Source of the DNA: Crocinitomicaceae bacterium
GTDB taxonomy: Bacteria; Bacteroidota; Bacteroidia; Flavobacteriales_D; Crocinitomicaceae
Reading direction: 5' to 3'
Assembly: GCA_020832365.1 (NCBI GenBank)
Contig: JAFIEX010000004.1
Location: forward strand, 1 to 51,146
DNA: 51,146 bases
Shown: piece by piece, positions 1 to 7,896 of the stretch
Numbering within the stretch: the first letter of the stretch is position 1
Layout: every line of letters begins with the position of its first letter
Position numbers and translations under genes: made by a program
Notes under the pieces: generated by a model
The model's database searches: none
Seen by the model: the letters and a program-made list of their open reading frames with translations, nothing else
What the model was told of the DNA's origin: nothing

Positions 1-876
1 TTCATGTGAAGCCATTGAAACAAAGCGACTTTTCATCTCATTTAGCTCTCTTTCTGCTTTTAAACTCGCTTCTAATTTCTCTGCGGCTCTTTTTTGTGCT
101 GTAATATTTTTCTCTACCACTAAAATACGACTCACCTCTCCTCCATCCTCTTTAAGAGGAACGGCATTCAATTGATAAATACCATGAGTCAAGTTAATCT
201 CAAAGGAGCAAGTCATGCCGTTAAAGCATTCGCTTAGTTCTTTTTCAACAATATGTCGAGTTTGTTTATCTAAGCGCTCCAAATAATTCTGACCAATTAA
301 ATCATCCGTTTCAATACCAAGCTCATAAAGTCCCTGACCTTCTGCAAAAAGATAGTTATAAGATGTATCAAAAATAGAGATCACACCCGCAGGAAAATTT
401 CTAGCAATCGATTTGTATAGTTGCTCACTTTGTCTCAATTCTCTGGTTCTTTCTACCACTTTTTCCTCAAGCGTTCCAGCCATTTCTATCAAATCCTCTT
501 CTGCTTTTCTTCTAATGCTTACATCAGAGACAAGCGCAACAGTATAGTTTTTACCTTCGTCCTTAAATGGGTTAAGACTCACCTCTACTGGCATAAGTGT
601 TCCATTTTTCTTTTGTCCATTTAAGCGCATAGTTGAGCCCATTGAGCGCTGAGATGGCGCTTGATGATAACTCCCTCTTACATCTATATGCTTGTTTCTA
701 CTTTTAAAAGGTACAAGAATTTCAATTTTTTGACCGATTAACTCCGAAGGCTGATAACCAAAGAGTTTTTCAACCACTGCATTACAGAGGACAATTTCTC
801 CGTTGTCATCCACAACAATGAGCCCCTCCTGTATAGACTCAAATAAAATGGAGAAGGTATTTTCTTTTAAACCCAT
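1..876 (-). CDS. PAS-PAS sensor histidine kinase (N-terminal part, cut by window edge)
   Basis: Open reading frame of 292 codons running off the left edge. It starts at an ATG (minus strand, 876) and has no stop in the window. Two PAS-like sensor segments are visible, about residues 5-120 and 150-265, joined by a helical linker with the sequence LEEKVVERTREL that is common in such kinases. The frame then enters a dimerisation helix ending in FVSMASHE; the histidine at about residue 291 fits the H-box phospho-acceptor of HisKA. There is no signal peptide or membrane segment in the visible part, so this looks like a cytoplasmic PAS-sensing kinase. The ATP-binding domain and any receiver domain lie outside the window. 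Ligand and partner regulator cannot be told from the sequence. The call as histidine kinase is firm; the specific role is unknown. Confidence 0.9.
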   Translation of the reverse strand, partial: MGLKENTFSILFESIQEGLIVVDDNGEIVLCNAVVEKLFGYQPSELIGQKIEILVPFKSRNKHIDVRGSYHQAPSQRSMGSTMRLNGQKKNGTLMPVEVSLNPFKDEGKNYTVALVSDVSIRRKAEEDLIEMAGTLEEKVVERTRELRQSEQLYKSIARNFPAGVISIFDTSYNYLFAEGQGLYELGIETDDLIGQNYLERLDKQTRHIVEKELSECFNGMTCSFEINLTHGIYQLNAVPLKEDGGEVSRILVVEKNITAQKRAAEKLEASLKAERELNEMKSRFVSMASHE

Positions 877-927
877 TAGTAGCGCTTATGCCCCAAACTT
901 AATTAAAAGTTCTGATAAGAAGCGTAA

Positions 928-1773
928 TTAGAATAATTTTTTCACAAGTAATTTTGCTTCCATTGCTGCTTTTACATCATGCACTCTCAATATATTAGCT
1001 CCATTTAACAAAGCAAAAGTATGTAATACCGTGGTTCCATTTAACGCCCCCAATGGATCGGTTTCTAACAATTTATAAATCATAGATTTTCTAGAAACAC
1101 CAACTAACAAAGGTAAATTTAGCGTATGCAAAAAAGAAAGATTTTTAAATAGCTCATAATTCTGCTCTATAGTCTTCGCAAAGCCAAATCCAGGGTCTAA
1201 GATAATATCTTTCACCCCATGACTTCGTAATTTATTAATACCTACTAAAAGTTCTGAAACCACATCTTGAGTTATGTTATTATAATCCACTTGTGATTGC
1301 ATACTTTTAGCATCTCCTCTGCTGTGCATTAGGATATAAGGGCAATTAAGCTCCCCTATGGTTTGAAACATCAAAGCATCATTTCTTCCTCCATAAACAT
1401 CATTTACCATGTGAGCACCATTTTCAATTGCAACGCGCGCAACATTAGATCTAAAAGTATCTATACTGATAATAAGTTCAGGGAACAACTTGTTAATAGC
1501 CTGAATGACGGGCAGTACTCTTTTTAACTCTTCTTTCTCTGAAACAAAATCAGCGCCAGGTCTTGTTGAGACACCGCCAATATCCAGAATATCCATGCCT
1601 TCACTCATATATTTCTCAACCCTTTGAAGTACAAGCTTTAAACTTTGTAGTCTACTCCTAGAATAAAACGAGTCAGGTGTGACGTTCAGAATACCCATTA
1701 TAAGGGGTTCCGAAAAGCCTATTAATCGACCCTTTACATTAATTGAGTAATTCTTATTTTCGGATAAAAACAT
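928..1773 (-). CDS. folP: dihydropteroate synthase
   Basis: Makes 7,8-dihydropteroate from p-aminobenzoate and the pterin pyrophosphate in folate synthesis; cytoplasmic TIM barrel. The family signatures are clear: IMGILNVTPDSF near the N-terminus (pterin/Mg site), DIGGVSTRPGA (second signature), MVNDVYGG, and DPGFGFAKT (pterin-binding loop). Length 281 aa, normal for the family. A longer frame could open at a TTG at 1791, but the ATG at 1773 gives the usual N-terminus and is preferred. It lies 21 bp after the thioesterase gene on the same strand and is probably co-transcribed. A class IV aminotransferase that could supply p-aminobenzoate lies at 17.9 kb, not in the same operon. Confidence 0.95.
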   Translation of the reverse strand: MFLSENKNYSINVKGRLIGFSEPLIMGILNVTPDSFYSRSRLQSLKLVLQRVEKYMSEGMDILDIGGVSTRPGADFVSEKEELKRVLPVIQAINKLFPELIISIDTFRSNVARVAIENGAHMVNDVYGGRNDALMFQTIGELNCPYILMHSRGDAKSMQSQVDYNNITQDVVSELLVGINKLRSHGVKDIILDPGFGFAKTIEQNYELFKNLSFLHTLNLPLLVGVSRKSMIYKLLETDPLGALNGTTVLHTFALLNGANILRVHDVKAAMEAKLLVKKLF

Positions 1774-1794
1774 AATGCTCGACCTTATCAACTG

Positions 1795-2310
1795 CTAAAC
1801 TTCCATAAAAAGCTTTTTCAATTCTGTAGCTTCATTAGGATTCATTTTACCTGCTAAGATCAGGCTCAATTGCTTTCTTCTTAATGCTCCGGCAAATCGC
1901 TCTTTTTCTTCTTCAGTTTCAGGAATAAGCTCTGGCACCTTAATTGGTCCACCATTTTGATCCACAGCAACAAAGGTATATATTGCTTCATTGCGTTTAA
2001 CTTTTTTTCCTGATGTTTGGTTTTCTACATAAACATCAATAAATACTTCCATAGAACTGTTAAAGGCACGAGATACTTTAGCTTCTAAAGTAACAATAGA
2101 GGCTTCTTTGATTGGTTTCCCAAAAGAGACATTATTAACAGATGCCGTTACAACAACCCTTCTACTATGACGCTGTGCTGACACGGCTGCAGTTACATCC
2201 ATCCATGCTAGCAACTGACCACCAAAAAGATTTCCATGGGTATTTGTATCATTTGGAAGCACCACTTTAGTTGAAATGGTAAGGGTTTCCGATGCTTTCT
2301 TTGCTATCAT
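1795..2310 (-). CDS. acyl-CoA thioesterase, hotdog fold (YciA/Acot7-like)
   Basis: Protein of 171 aa predicted to hydrolyse acyl-CoA esters in the cytoplasm. The hotdog helix signature is visible as NTHGNLFGGQLLAWMD, with the catalytic-type N/D residues of the 4HBT superfamily, followed by a beta strand stretch with VTASVNNVSFGKPI. Single-domain size suits the bacterial YciA type. The C-terminal 30 residues are charged and helical. The gene precedes folP by a short gap and follows the DUF420 gene by 48 bp, so it may be transcribed alone or as the tail of the oxidase cluster. The chain length of the substrate cannot be read from the sequence. Confidence 0.88.
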   Translation of the reverse strand: MIAKKASETLTISTKVVLPNDTNTHGNLFGGQLLAWMDVTAAVSAQRHSRRVVVTASVNNVSFGKPIKEASIVTLEAKVSRAFNSSMEVFIDVYVENQTSGKKVKRNEAIYTFVAVDQNGGPIKVPELIPETEEEKERFAGALRRKQLSLILAGKMNPNEATELKKLFMEV

Positions 2311-2358
2311 TTTTTTAATGCAAAGTTAGGATTTAAATGGCTAAGTGCCATAAAAAAA

Positions 2359-2892
2359 TTAATTACCGTAAAATGGTGCTATCATCCAATAAACAATAAC
2401 ACCTGTTGTGGCTACGTACAACCAAATTGGAAAAGCCACTTTAGTTAGCTTTTTATGTTTTTCAATTTCACCACTCCAAGCATAGAGATAAGTGAATAAG
2501 ACAAAAGGAATAACAACAATACTTAAAAGAATGTGACTAATGAGTATAAAAAGATAAACAGCGCGATATTCGCCTGCATAAACAGTGCTTTCCGATGTCA
2601 TGTGATAAGCAACATAAGACACCAAAAACAACAAAGAAAGCAGCATACATAAATTTATCAACATTTGATGCAAGCAAATTTTTTTAAGTTTTATAGCAAC
2701 TAAAGCAAGTATTAAAAGTAACGCAGTTGTTGCATTAATTGAAGCATAAATAGGGGGTAAAAAAGATAAATCAATATTAGGTATTTTTATACCAAAAAGT
2801 GCTGCAACAGCAATCGGAATAATGATTGAAAATACAACAATCAGTTTTCTAAAACGCTTAATATCCTGCGGATTTTTTTTAACGACTTGCAT
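2359..2892 (-). CDS. DUF420 membrane protein of the cytochrome oxidase cluster (CtaM/YozB-like)
   Basis: 177-aa integral membrane protein with about five hydrophobic helices. The family pattern is recognisable in the second half: Y-R-A-V-Y-L-F-I-L-I-S-H-I-L followed by HKKLTKVAFPIWLYVATTGV and a final transmembrane segment. DUF420 proteins are found beside heme-copper oxidase genes, and the Bacillus relative CtaM is needed for assembly of haem-A oxidases; here it closes the oxidase operon, which fits an assembly role. Its ATG at 2892 overlaps the end of the SCO1 gene (stop at 2879) by 14 bp, indicating coupled translation. The conserved histidines could bind haem or metal, but that is inference. 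Confidence 0.85.
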   Translation of the reverse strand: MQVVKKNPQDIKRFRKLIVVFSIIIPIAVAALFGIKIPNIDLSFLPPIYASINATTALLLILALVAIKLKKICLHQMLINLCMLLSLLFLVSYVAYHMTSESTVYAGEYRAVYLFILISHILLSIVVIPFVLFTYLYAWSGEIEKHKKLTKVAFPIWLYVATTGVIVYWMIAPFYGN

Positions 2893-3535
2893 GTTTTAAA
2901 AGTTTTTGTGTTTCAACAATTAATTGCTCCAATTGTTGTTCATTTAATCCATCATAAACACCTCTAATATGCAAGTTTTGATCTACCAAAACAAAATTTT
3001 GACTGTGTGCAAAGCCTCCGGGAGCATCTTCATCTTCAAAAGCATTGACATAAAAACCCTCGACACCTAATTGGTGCGTGGCCGCTTGTTCTCCTGTGAG
3101 AAAAATCCAATTATCTGCGGTAATTCCATGCACATCTCTGTAATTTCTGAGTGCAGCTGGCGTATCATTTTTAGGATCTATTGTAAAAGATAAAAACAAA
3201 ATATCATCTCCAAATTCCGCTAACTTACTATGCACTGACTTCATAGCACCAGTCATTGGGGGACAGATTGTAGGGCATTTTGCAAAAAAGAACTTAGTAA
3301 TCCATACCTTTCCCTTCAAATCAGCTCTGGAAATTAAAATTGAATCTTGATTTAGATATGAAAAATCAGGTATCGTATGAAAAATAGTATCCCCAGCTTT
3401 ATAGCCAGGCTCATCACCAAGTGCTATATCATGTTTACCAATAAAAGGAAGCGTCTCAGTAGGCTCCTTTTCCCTACAACCAAATATTAAAAACAGGGAA
3501 AAAAAGAATAAACTAAACATCCATATTTTACTCAT
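2879..3535 (-). CDS. SCO1/SenC copper chaperone lipoprotein
   Basis: Thioredoxin-fold copper chaperone that delivers copper to the CuA centre of cytochrome c oxidase, anchored outside the inner membrane. From the ATG at 3535 the protein is about 218 aa and begins with a hydrophobic signal ending in LIFGC, a lipobox. The copper ligands are present: C-x-x-x-C in CPTICPPMTG and the distal histidine in GFAHSQNFVLVD. A longer frame starting at 3625 has no signal sequence and overlaps the previous gene, so it was rejected. The start overlaps the upstream SCO-like stop as ATGAGTAA, a coupled arrangement. Confidence 0.93.
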   Translation of the reverse strand: MSKIWMFSLFFFSLFLIFGCREKEPTETLPFIGKHDIALGDEPGYKAGDTIFHTIPDFSYLNQDSILISRADLKGKVWITKFFFAKCPTICPPMTGAMKSVHSKLAEFGDDILFLSFTIDPKNDTPAALRNYRDVHGITADNWIFLTGEQAATHQLGVEGFYVNAFEDEDAPGGFAHSQNFVLVDQNLHIRGVYDGLNEQQLEQLIVETQKLLKHASR

Positions 3536-4223
3536 CTGTTTTAGATCTTGATTTAAATGCATCCTTATCATATTGTTTTTGTAACAAAGCAACATGTTGT
3601 TTAAAATCACGGATATTCCCTTCATCCGAACCCCTTCTTAGAAGCCTAACATTATTTTCTTTATCAACAATCATCATGGTTTCCAAATAAGGGAATCCAG
3701 CAAATGCTTTGTCATCGCGTTGATCAATCAGACGCACATCGTTGTGCGTAATATCAAAAATTTGCTTAGGGTCACCGCTTGCTAATCGCCATATTGACGC
3801 ATCATAGTCATTCACCATGTCATTTAACAAAAATGTAACCTCTTCAAAATTGTTAGTAGGATTACCATTTTCATCGGTAATAATAGAGACAATCTCGATA
3901 TGACCCAATTTTTTACGATTCTTACGATAGTGTTGATAAATAAGAAGATTAAACTGAGGGATATTAATTGCACACTTACTTGGGCAAGAAGCCTGAATTG
4001 TAGTAAACAAGGTAATCTTTCCCTTTTGCGTTTCCGGAGAAAGTATTGTACCATCTAACATTACCAATTCAAAATTATCCAAGCGTCCATAAAAAGGAAG
4101 CTCTTCAAATTTGTGCTCGCACTTATTGGTTGATATTAATATCAAAAAAGAAGCCGGCCCAAAAACCAATACCAACATTAATATTGACTTCCAGCGACCG
4201 GCCTTCATATCTTTATTTGTCAT
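3528..4223 (-). CDS. SCO-like membrane-anchored thioredoxin-fold protein lacking the distal copper histidine
   Basis: 231-aa protein with an uncleaved N-terminal membrane anchor (about residues 12-30) and a SCO-like thioredoxin fold outside the membrane. The first ligand pair is kept (ASCPSKCAINIPQF, C-x-x-x-C), but the segment aligned to GFAHSQ in the neighbouring SCO1 reads GFPYLETMMIVD, so the copper-binding histidine is missing. That suggests a thiol-disulfide role, for example reducing CuA cysteines or the partner SCO, rather than copper donation; this is inference. It sits between COX4 and SCO1 with a 3-bp gap upstream and an overlapping start downstream, so it is made with the oxidase. 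Confidence 0.85.
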   Translation of the reverse strand: MTNKDMKAGRWKSILMLVLVFGPASFLILISTNKCEHKFEELPFYGRLDNFELVMLDGTILSPETQKGKITLFTTIQASCPSKCAINIPQFNLLIYQHYRKNRKKLGHIEIVSIITDENGNPTNNFEEVTFLLNDMVNDYDASIWRLASGDPKQIFDITHNDVRLIDQRDDKAFAGFPYLETMMIVDKENNVRLLRRGSDEGNIRDFKQHVALLQKQYDKDAFKSRSKTDE

Positions 4224-4226
4224 TTA

Positions 4227-4580
4227 TTACATCTTTAACCCAACGGCATTCCCCTCAGTTAAACCGATAAACATTAAATACAAGATAAATATAGTATATG
4301 GCAACAATATAACCCATTTCAATGCTTTTCGCTCATCTCCCAAGTGCATAAACACCATAACAATGTAGGCTGCCTTGAAGATTGTCATAATAATAAAGGA
4401 AACCTTAACCGTTAGCCACAAGTCACTTCCTTGTTTAATAAATGCTCCAAGAAGCACCTCTACAGCTGTGATAATAGAAAGTATTAAAGTAACTTTCCAA
4501 ATCTTTTTTCTGATAGTAACACCTTGCTCTTCTGAGTGATGAGCATCTAATGAATATTCAATAATATCGTCTCTTTCCAT
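4227..4580 (-). CDS. cytochrome c oxidase subunit IV, prokaryotic type
   Basis: 117-aa small membrane subunit with three hydrophobic helices (about residues 28-48, 60-82 and 88-108). The pattern KAAYIVMVFMHLGDERKALK in the middle is typical of the prokaryotic COX4/CyoD-like family, which stabilises heme-copper oxidases in the inner membrane. The acidic, histidine-containing N-terminus is cytoplasmic. It follows the second COX3 gene by 26 bp and precedes the SCO-like gene by 3 bp, inside the same operon. Confidence 0.87.
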   Translation of the reverse strand: MERDDIIEYSLDAHHSEEQGVTIRKKIWKVTLILSIITAVEVLLGAFIKQGSDLWLTVKVSFIIMTIFKAAYIVMVFMHLGDERKALKWVILLPYTIFILYLMFIGLTEGNAVGLKM

Positions 4581-4606
4581 GATGATGATTTTTCTGCGTT
4601 ATAAAC

Positions 4607-5683
4607 TTAAATTAAATAGAAGAAGGTAAATACAAATACCCATACCAAATCAACAAAGTGCCAATATAGGCCAGTTTTTTCAACCATTTCATAGTGTCCC
4701 CTTGCATGATAAATACCTTTTAAGACGCCAAAAAAGATAATAATATTTATGATAACACCAGAGAATACGTGAAAACCATGAAAACCAGTGATAAAAAAGA
4801 AAAATTGACCATATTGACTCGGTCCATACTCATTTTCTGAAAGATTTGCCCCGTAAATCACCTTACCTTGTGTTAATGCCTCGTAGTACAAAGCCTCTGC
4901 TTCATCACCCGCTACTCTTGTCGACACATCACTTGGAAGAGAAACTGCATACTTAGTCCCCGCTTCTTTTATTAACAATTCCAGATTTTCATCTGCTTTT
5001 CTATTTACTTTAGCTACTGTTCCATCGTGCAGCGTTATTATTAAATCGGTAGCCGAAGTTCCGGATAAATTCCCTGTTACAGCAGCATGCTGGAAGGCGT
5101 GCATTAAATCTTTTTCCGACTTGTGAATATTCTCATTGGTAATGAGTTCCCCTTGAGCTGGACTGTGTGCGCCTGGCGTAATTACTTCAAAACTTTCGAT
5201 ATGACCAAACTCCCCCTTAACAATAGCACTTGAGCCATCAGAAAGCTTCACCTTCCCGAATTCTGTACCATGAATAAAGTGACCCCACTCCCAGGCCTGA
5301 GAACCTAAAAAGAAAAAACCACCAATGATTGTCCATAACATCCACTTTACAACACCTTTTTTATCCATTCTGTGACCTGCTTCAACGGCCAATACCATCG
5401 TTACAGAACTAATAATTAAGATAAATGTCATCAAAGCCACATAAGCTAAGGGATATCCATTACCTAATAATGGAAGAGCCTCAAAAGTCTCTTCTCCAAT
5501 CGGCCACATTCCTTGATAGGAATACCTGGCGTAACCATAAGCTACTAATAGTCCACCAAAGGTCAATGCATCTGACACCAAGAAGAACCACATCATTAGT
5601 TTACCGTAACTAGCACTAAATGGAGATATTTTCCCTCCCCAAAGTGTTTTACCATCAATTTGTTTAGAAGCGTGTCCTGCCAT
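4607..5683 (-). CDS. cytochrome c oxidase subunit III, with large internal insertion
   Basis: 358-aa heme-copper oxidase subunit III. N-terminal helices carry the family features (KLMMWFFLVSDALTFGGLL; LAVEAGHRMDKK; FLGSQAWEWGHFIHGTEF), and the C-terminal part has GFHGFHVFSG and a final WHFVDLVWVFVFTFFYLI helix. Between the third and fourth helices (about residues 142-285) is a hydrophilic insertion not found in the usual 200-280-aa subunits. Subunit III does not carry redox centres; it guards proton uptake and stability. The gene lies 22 bp after a second COX3 gene in the operon, so both are probably used in one complex. The start at ATG 5683 follows normal family length. Confidence 0.92.
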   Translation of the reverse strand: MAGHASKQIDGKTLWGGKISPFSASYGKLMMWFFLVSDALTFGGLLVAYGYARYSYQGMWPIGEETFEALPLLGNGYPLAYVALMTFILIISSVTMVLAVEAGHRMDKKGVVKWMLWTIIGGFFFLGSQAWEWGHFIHGTEFGKVKLSDGSSAIVKGEFGHIESFEVITPGAHSPAQGELITNENIHKSEKDLMHAFQHAAVTGNLSGTSATDLIITLHDGTVAKVNRKADENLELLIKEAGTKYAVSLPSDVSTRVAGDEAEALYYEALTQGKVIYGANLSENEYGPSQYGQFFFFITGFHGFHVFSGVIINIIIFFGVLKGIYHARGHYEMVEKTGLYWHFVDLVWVFVFTFFYLI

Positions 5684-5705
5684 TTTCTAATTTTTTTTTG
5701 CAAGT

Positions 5706-6767
5706 TTAATGAATAAAACTCAAAAATAGTAATAAATAAATCCATAATGCACCTAAAAAGTGCCAAAAAATTCCACCAGCCCTCAACGCAAGGGTGTTTG
5801 AAGAATTGTATCTTCCTGAAAATGTGTTTTTTACAAAGACAAAAAGCATAATTACACCCGCAATAACGTGCAATAAATGAAGAAAAGTAATTACATAAAG
5901 ATAAGCCGTACTCGTATCTTTATTACCTCTAAGCAGTTTGTTTTGCAATGCTGTACTCAATTCTTGTCCGTTATAAAACAGCTTACGATTTTTATACTCT
6001 AAAGGTTTACCCTTATAATACAACTGAAAATCAACCCCCATTTCTCCTCTCATGAAAAAATCTGCCCTGTTATCTCTAACGTTAATAGCCAAATATTGCA
6101 GTCGTTCGTAATCCAACAAAGACAACTCTGCTCCATCCGTTGTAACCAAGCTTCCATTCAGAAGCGTTAGCGGCTCACCCTTCAAAAACAAAACATAGTC
6201 TTGACCATAGTTAATTCCTTTTAAACTTCCATTTTCTAAATTTAAAAATTGGAGCATAAACCCTTGTAAATTCTGAAGTCGCTCTCCTTCCAATTTTTCT
6301 CCCTTCCAAACATACTGGTTGTTCTCTACAGATAAAAACTCCCCTTCTTTTTTTATTTCAAAATAGTCGCCATACCTGCCGTTATCAACAATAATCCATG
6401 TGCTAAAAACAGCTCCATTATTGTACAATTGCTGGTAACCTCTAAATTGTAAATAAGTAAAACCCAGTCCTAAAATCAAGGTAATCGCTAACCACATTTT
6501 CCCTTGAGACAAATTATCCTTTTTAACAGTTCTTATCCCAATAATCAATGTAATACTGCTCAATATTATAACAAGAGTGCTCAAGTAAAAAGCATTCGGC
6601 ATGTTTACTTTAACCCAAAAGTTATCTCCCATCGATACGATATAACCAGAAGTAAATCCCGCAAACATCATCGTAATGCTGAAAACAATGAACCAAACCA
6701 ATGTCTTCTTAGTTCTTTCATTCACCTCTGGGCTGTATTGTTGGTCAAATTGCTTTTTCATTTTCAT
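5706..6767 (-). CDS. cytochrome c oxidase subunit III paralogue, with large internal insertion
   Basis: 353-aa membrane protein related to subunit III. Helices are seen at about residues 20-42, 55-75 and 85-103, and two more at the C-terminus containing TFLHLLHVIAGVIMLFVF and a WHFLGALWIYLLLFLSFIH end, the usual family finish. A soluble stretch of about 160 residues (about 115-275) separates the two halves, different in sequence from the insertion in the neighbouring paralogue. The best start is ATG 6767 (or 6761, three codons later); a TTG at 6782 was rejected. Placed between ctaB and the other COX3. Paired COX3 genes in this position are known in Bacteroidota oxidase clusters. Confidence 0.88.
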   Translation of the reverse strand: MKMKKQFDQQYSPEVNERTKKTLVWFIVFSITMMFAGFTSGYIVSMGDNFWVKVNMPNAFYLSTLVIILSSITLIIGIRTVKKDNLSQGKMWLAITLILGLGFTYLQFRGYQQLYNNGAVFSTWIIVDNGRYGDYFEIKKEGEFLSVENNQYVWKGEKLEGERLQNLQGFMLQFLNLENGSLKGINYGQDYVLFLKGEPLTLLNGSLVTTDGAELSLLDYERLQYLAINVRDNRADFFMRGEMGVDFQLYYKGKPLEYKNRKLFYNGQELSTALQNKLLRGNKDTSTAYLYVITFLHLLHVIAGVIMLFVFVKNTFSGRYNSSNTLALRAGGIFWHFLGALWIYLLLFLSFIH

Positions 6768-6800
6768 TTTTCTTTTTAACAAATTACTAGCTGTTCGGTT

Positions 6801-7715
6801 TTACATAAAAAACGCTTTGTCAACAACATACATAAACTGTATTAATGGTAAGTATATAAAAGATGCAAACATCAGACGTTTAGCGTCTTTATCATCTAAG
6901 GTTAGATAAAGCTTGTATGCGGGAAGAAAAAACAGTAATCCCAACACAGATGCCGCCACAACACTAAATGAACCAACGAATGGTCCTATTTGATCTTCCA
7001 TTAACCAAGGTGCTAAACTGAAGGGAATTAACATTAGCGCCGACAAAGCGATTCTGAAGGCGCTTGTTTTTGATTTACCTGAAGCTGAGGGCAATAAATA
7101 AAACCCTCCTCGCTGGTAGTCATCATGACTAACCCAGGCAATTGCCCAAAAATGGGGTAATTGCCATACAAATTGCACAAAGAATAAGGCTCCTGGGAGA
7201 GCTCCAAATTCATTCGTAAAAGCGATGGCACCTAACATGGGGGGGATGGCACCTGGGAATGCCCCAACAATAACCGCCCAAGGCGACCAACGTTTCATAG
7301 GTGTGTAAATAAATACATAAGATAGAAAAGCGATAAAACCTAACAATGCAGAGTAGAAATTCAGTTGATAGAGTAAAATAAGCCCCAAAAACAAAGAAAC
7401 AATAACCACTATCAGCCCTTCTATCACAGTCATTTTATCCACTGGTAATGGTCGGTTCTTTGTGCGGTTCATCAAAATATCTATTTCTCTTTCCCATATT
7501 TGATTAGAACCATTACTAGCAGCAGTAACTAAAATCCCACCTAGCATCAAATAGCATATTTCAAGCCAAGCATTATTAACCGACAAGCCTATTTCCCGAA
7601 AATACTCCGCATAATGCAACCTTGCGAATAAATATCCTGAAAGTGCGGAAACGATTACCAGTACAGACAATCTGAACTTCGTAAATAAGAGGTAATTCTT
7701 TAATTTTTCTTTCAT
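6801..7715 (-). CDS. ctaB: protoheme IX farnesyltransferase (heme O synthase)
   Basis: 304-aa UbiA-family prenyltransferase that adds farnesyl to heme B, giving heme O, the precursor of the heme A used by this oxidase. About eight or nine membrane helices. The substrate motif is seen as ASNGSNQIWEREIDILMNRT followed by KNRPLP, and the second loop as WQLPHFWAIAWVSHDDYQ. It is the first gene of the oxidase operon that is visible here; subunits I and II are not in the window and must be encoded elsewhere. A promoter-like TAATTTTG lies 28 bp upstream of the start. Confidence 0.95.
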   Translation of the reverse strand: MKEKLKNYLLFTKFRLSVLVIVSALSGYLFARLHYAEYFREIGLSVNNAWLEICYLMLGGILVTAASNGSNQIWEREIDILMNRTKNRPLPVDKMTVIEGLIVVIVSLFLGLILLYQLNFYSALLGFIAFLSYVFIYTPMKRWSPWAVIVGAFPGAIPPMLGAIAFTNEFGALPGALFFVQFVWQLPHFWAIAWVSHDDYQRGGFYLLPSASGKSKTSAFRIALSALMLIPFSLAPWLMEDQIGPFVGSFSVVAASVLGLLFFLPAYKLYLTLDDKDAKRLMFASFIYLPLIQFMYVVDKAFFM

Positions 7716-7742
7716 CTAACTCGCATGAGTGGACAACGGGTA

Positions 7743-7750
7743 CAAAATTA
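7743..7750 (-). promoter_or_regulatory. probable -7 element of the ctaB/oxidase operon promoter
   Basis: On the minus strand the sequence reads TAATTTTG, matching the Bacteroidetes TAnnTTTG element, 28 nt before the ctaB ATG. A TTG at the ideal -33 distance is not obvious, so this is a partial match only. Confidence 0.4.
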
Positions 7751-7840
7751 ATACTATTTTCAAGTTTCTGCTGATGTTTTTGTGCAAAAGCGCAAAAATC
7801 CATGTGTACTAATCTCAAACAACAAAACTTAACAAAGGGC

Positions 7841-7875
7841 TAAAACAAAAAAAGGCTACCCAAGTTTGGGCAGCC
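7841..7875 (-). terminator. intrinsic terminator after the T9SS protein gene
   Basis: On the minus strand an 8-bp stem, GGCTGCCC and GGGTAGCC with one G-U pair, around a 6-nt loop is followed by TTTTTTTG. It begins 21 nt past the stop of the large secreted protein and separates that gene from the ctaB operon. Confidence 0.9.
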
Positions 7876-7896
7876 TTCTTTTATTAAAGTAATTAA

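Noticed and set aside
2310-2358. Terminator between the DUF420 and thioesterase genes
   Set aside because: Only a 5-bp stem (ATGGC/GCCAT) without a T-run after it.
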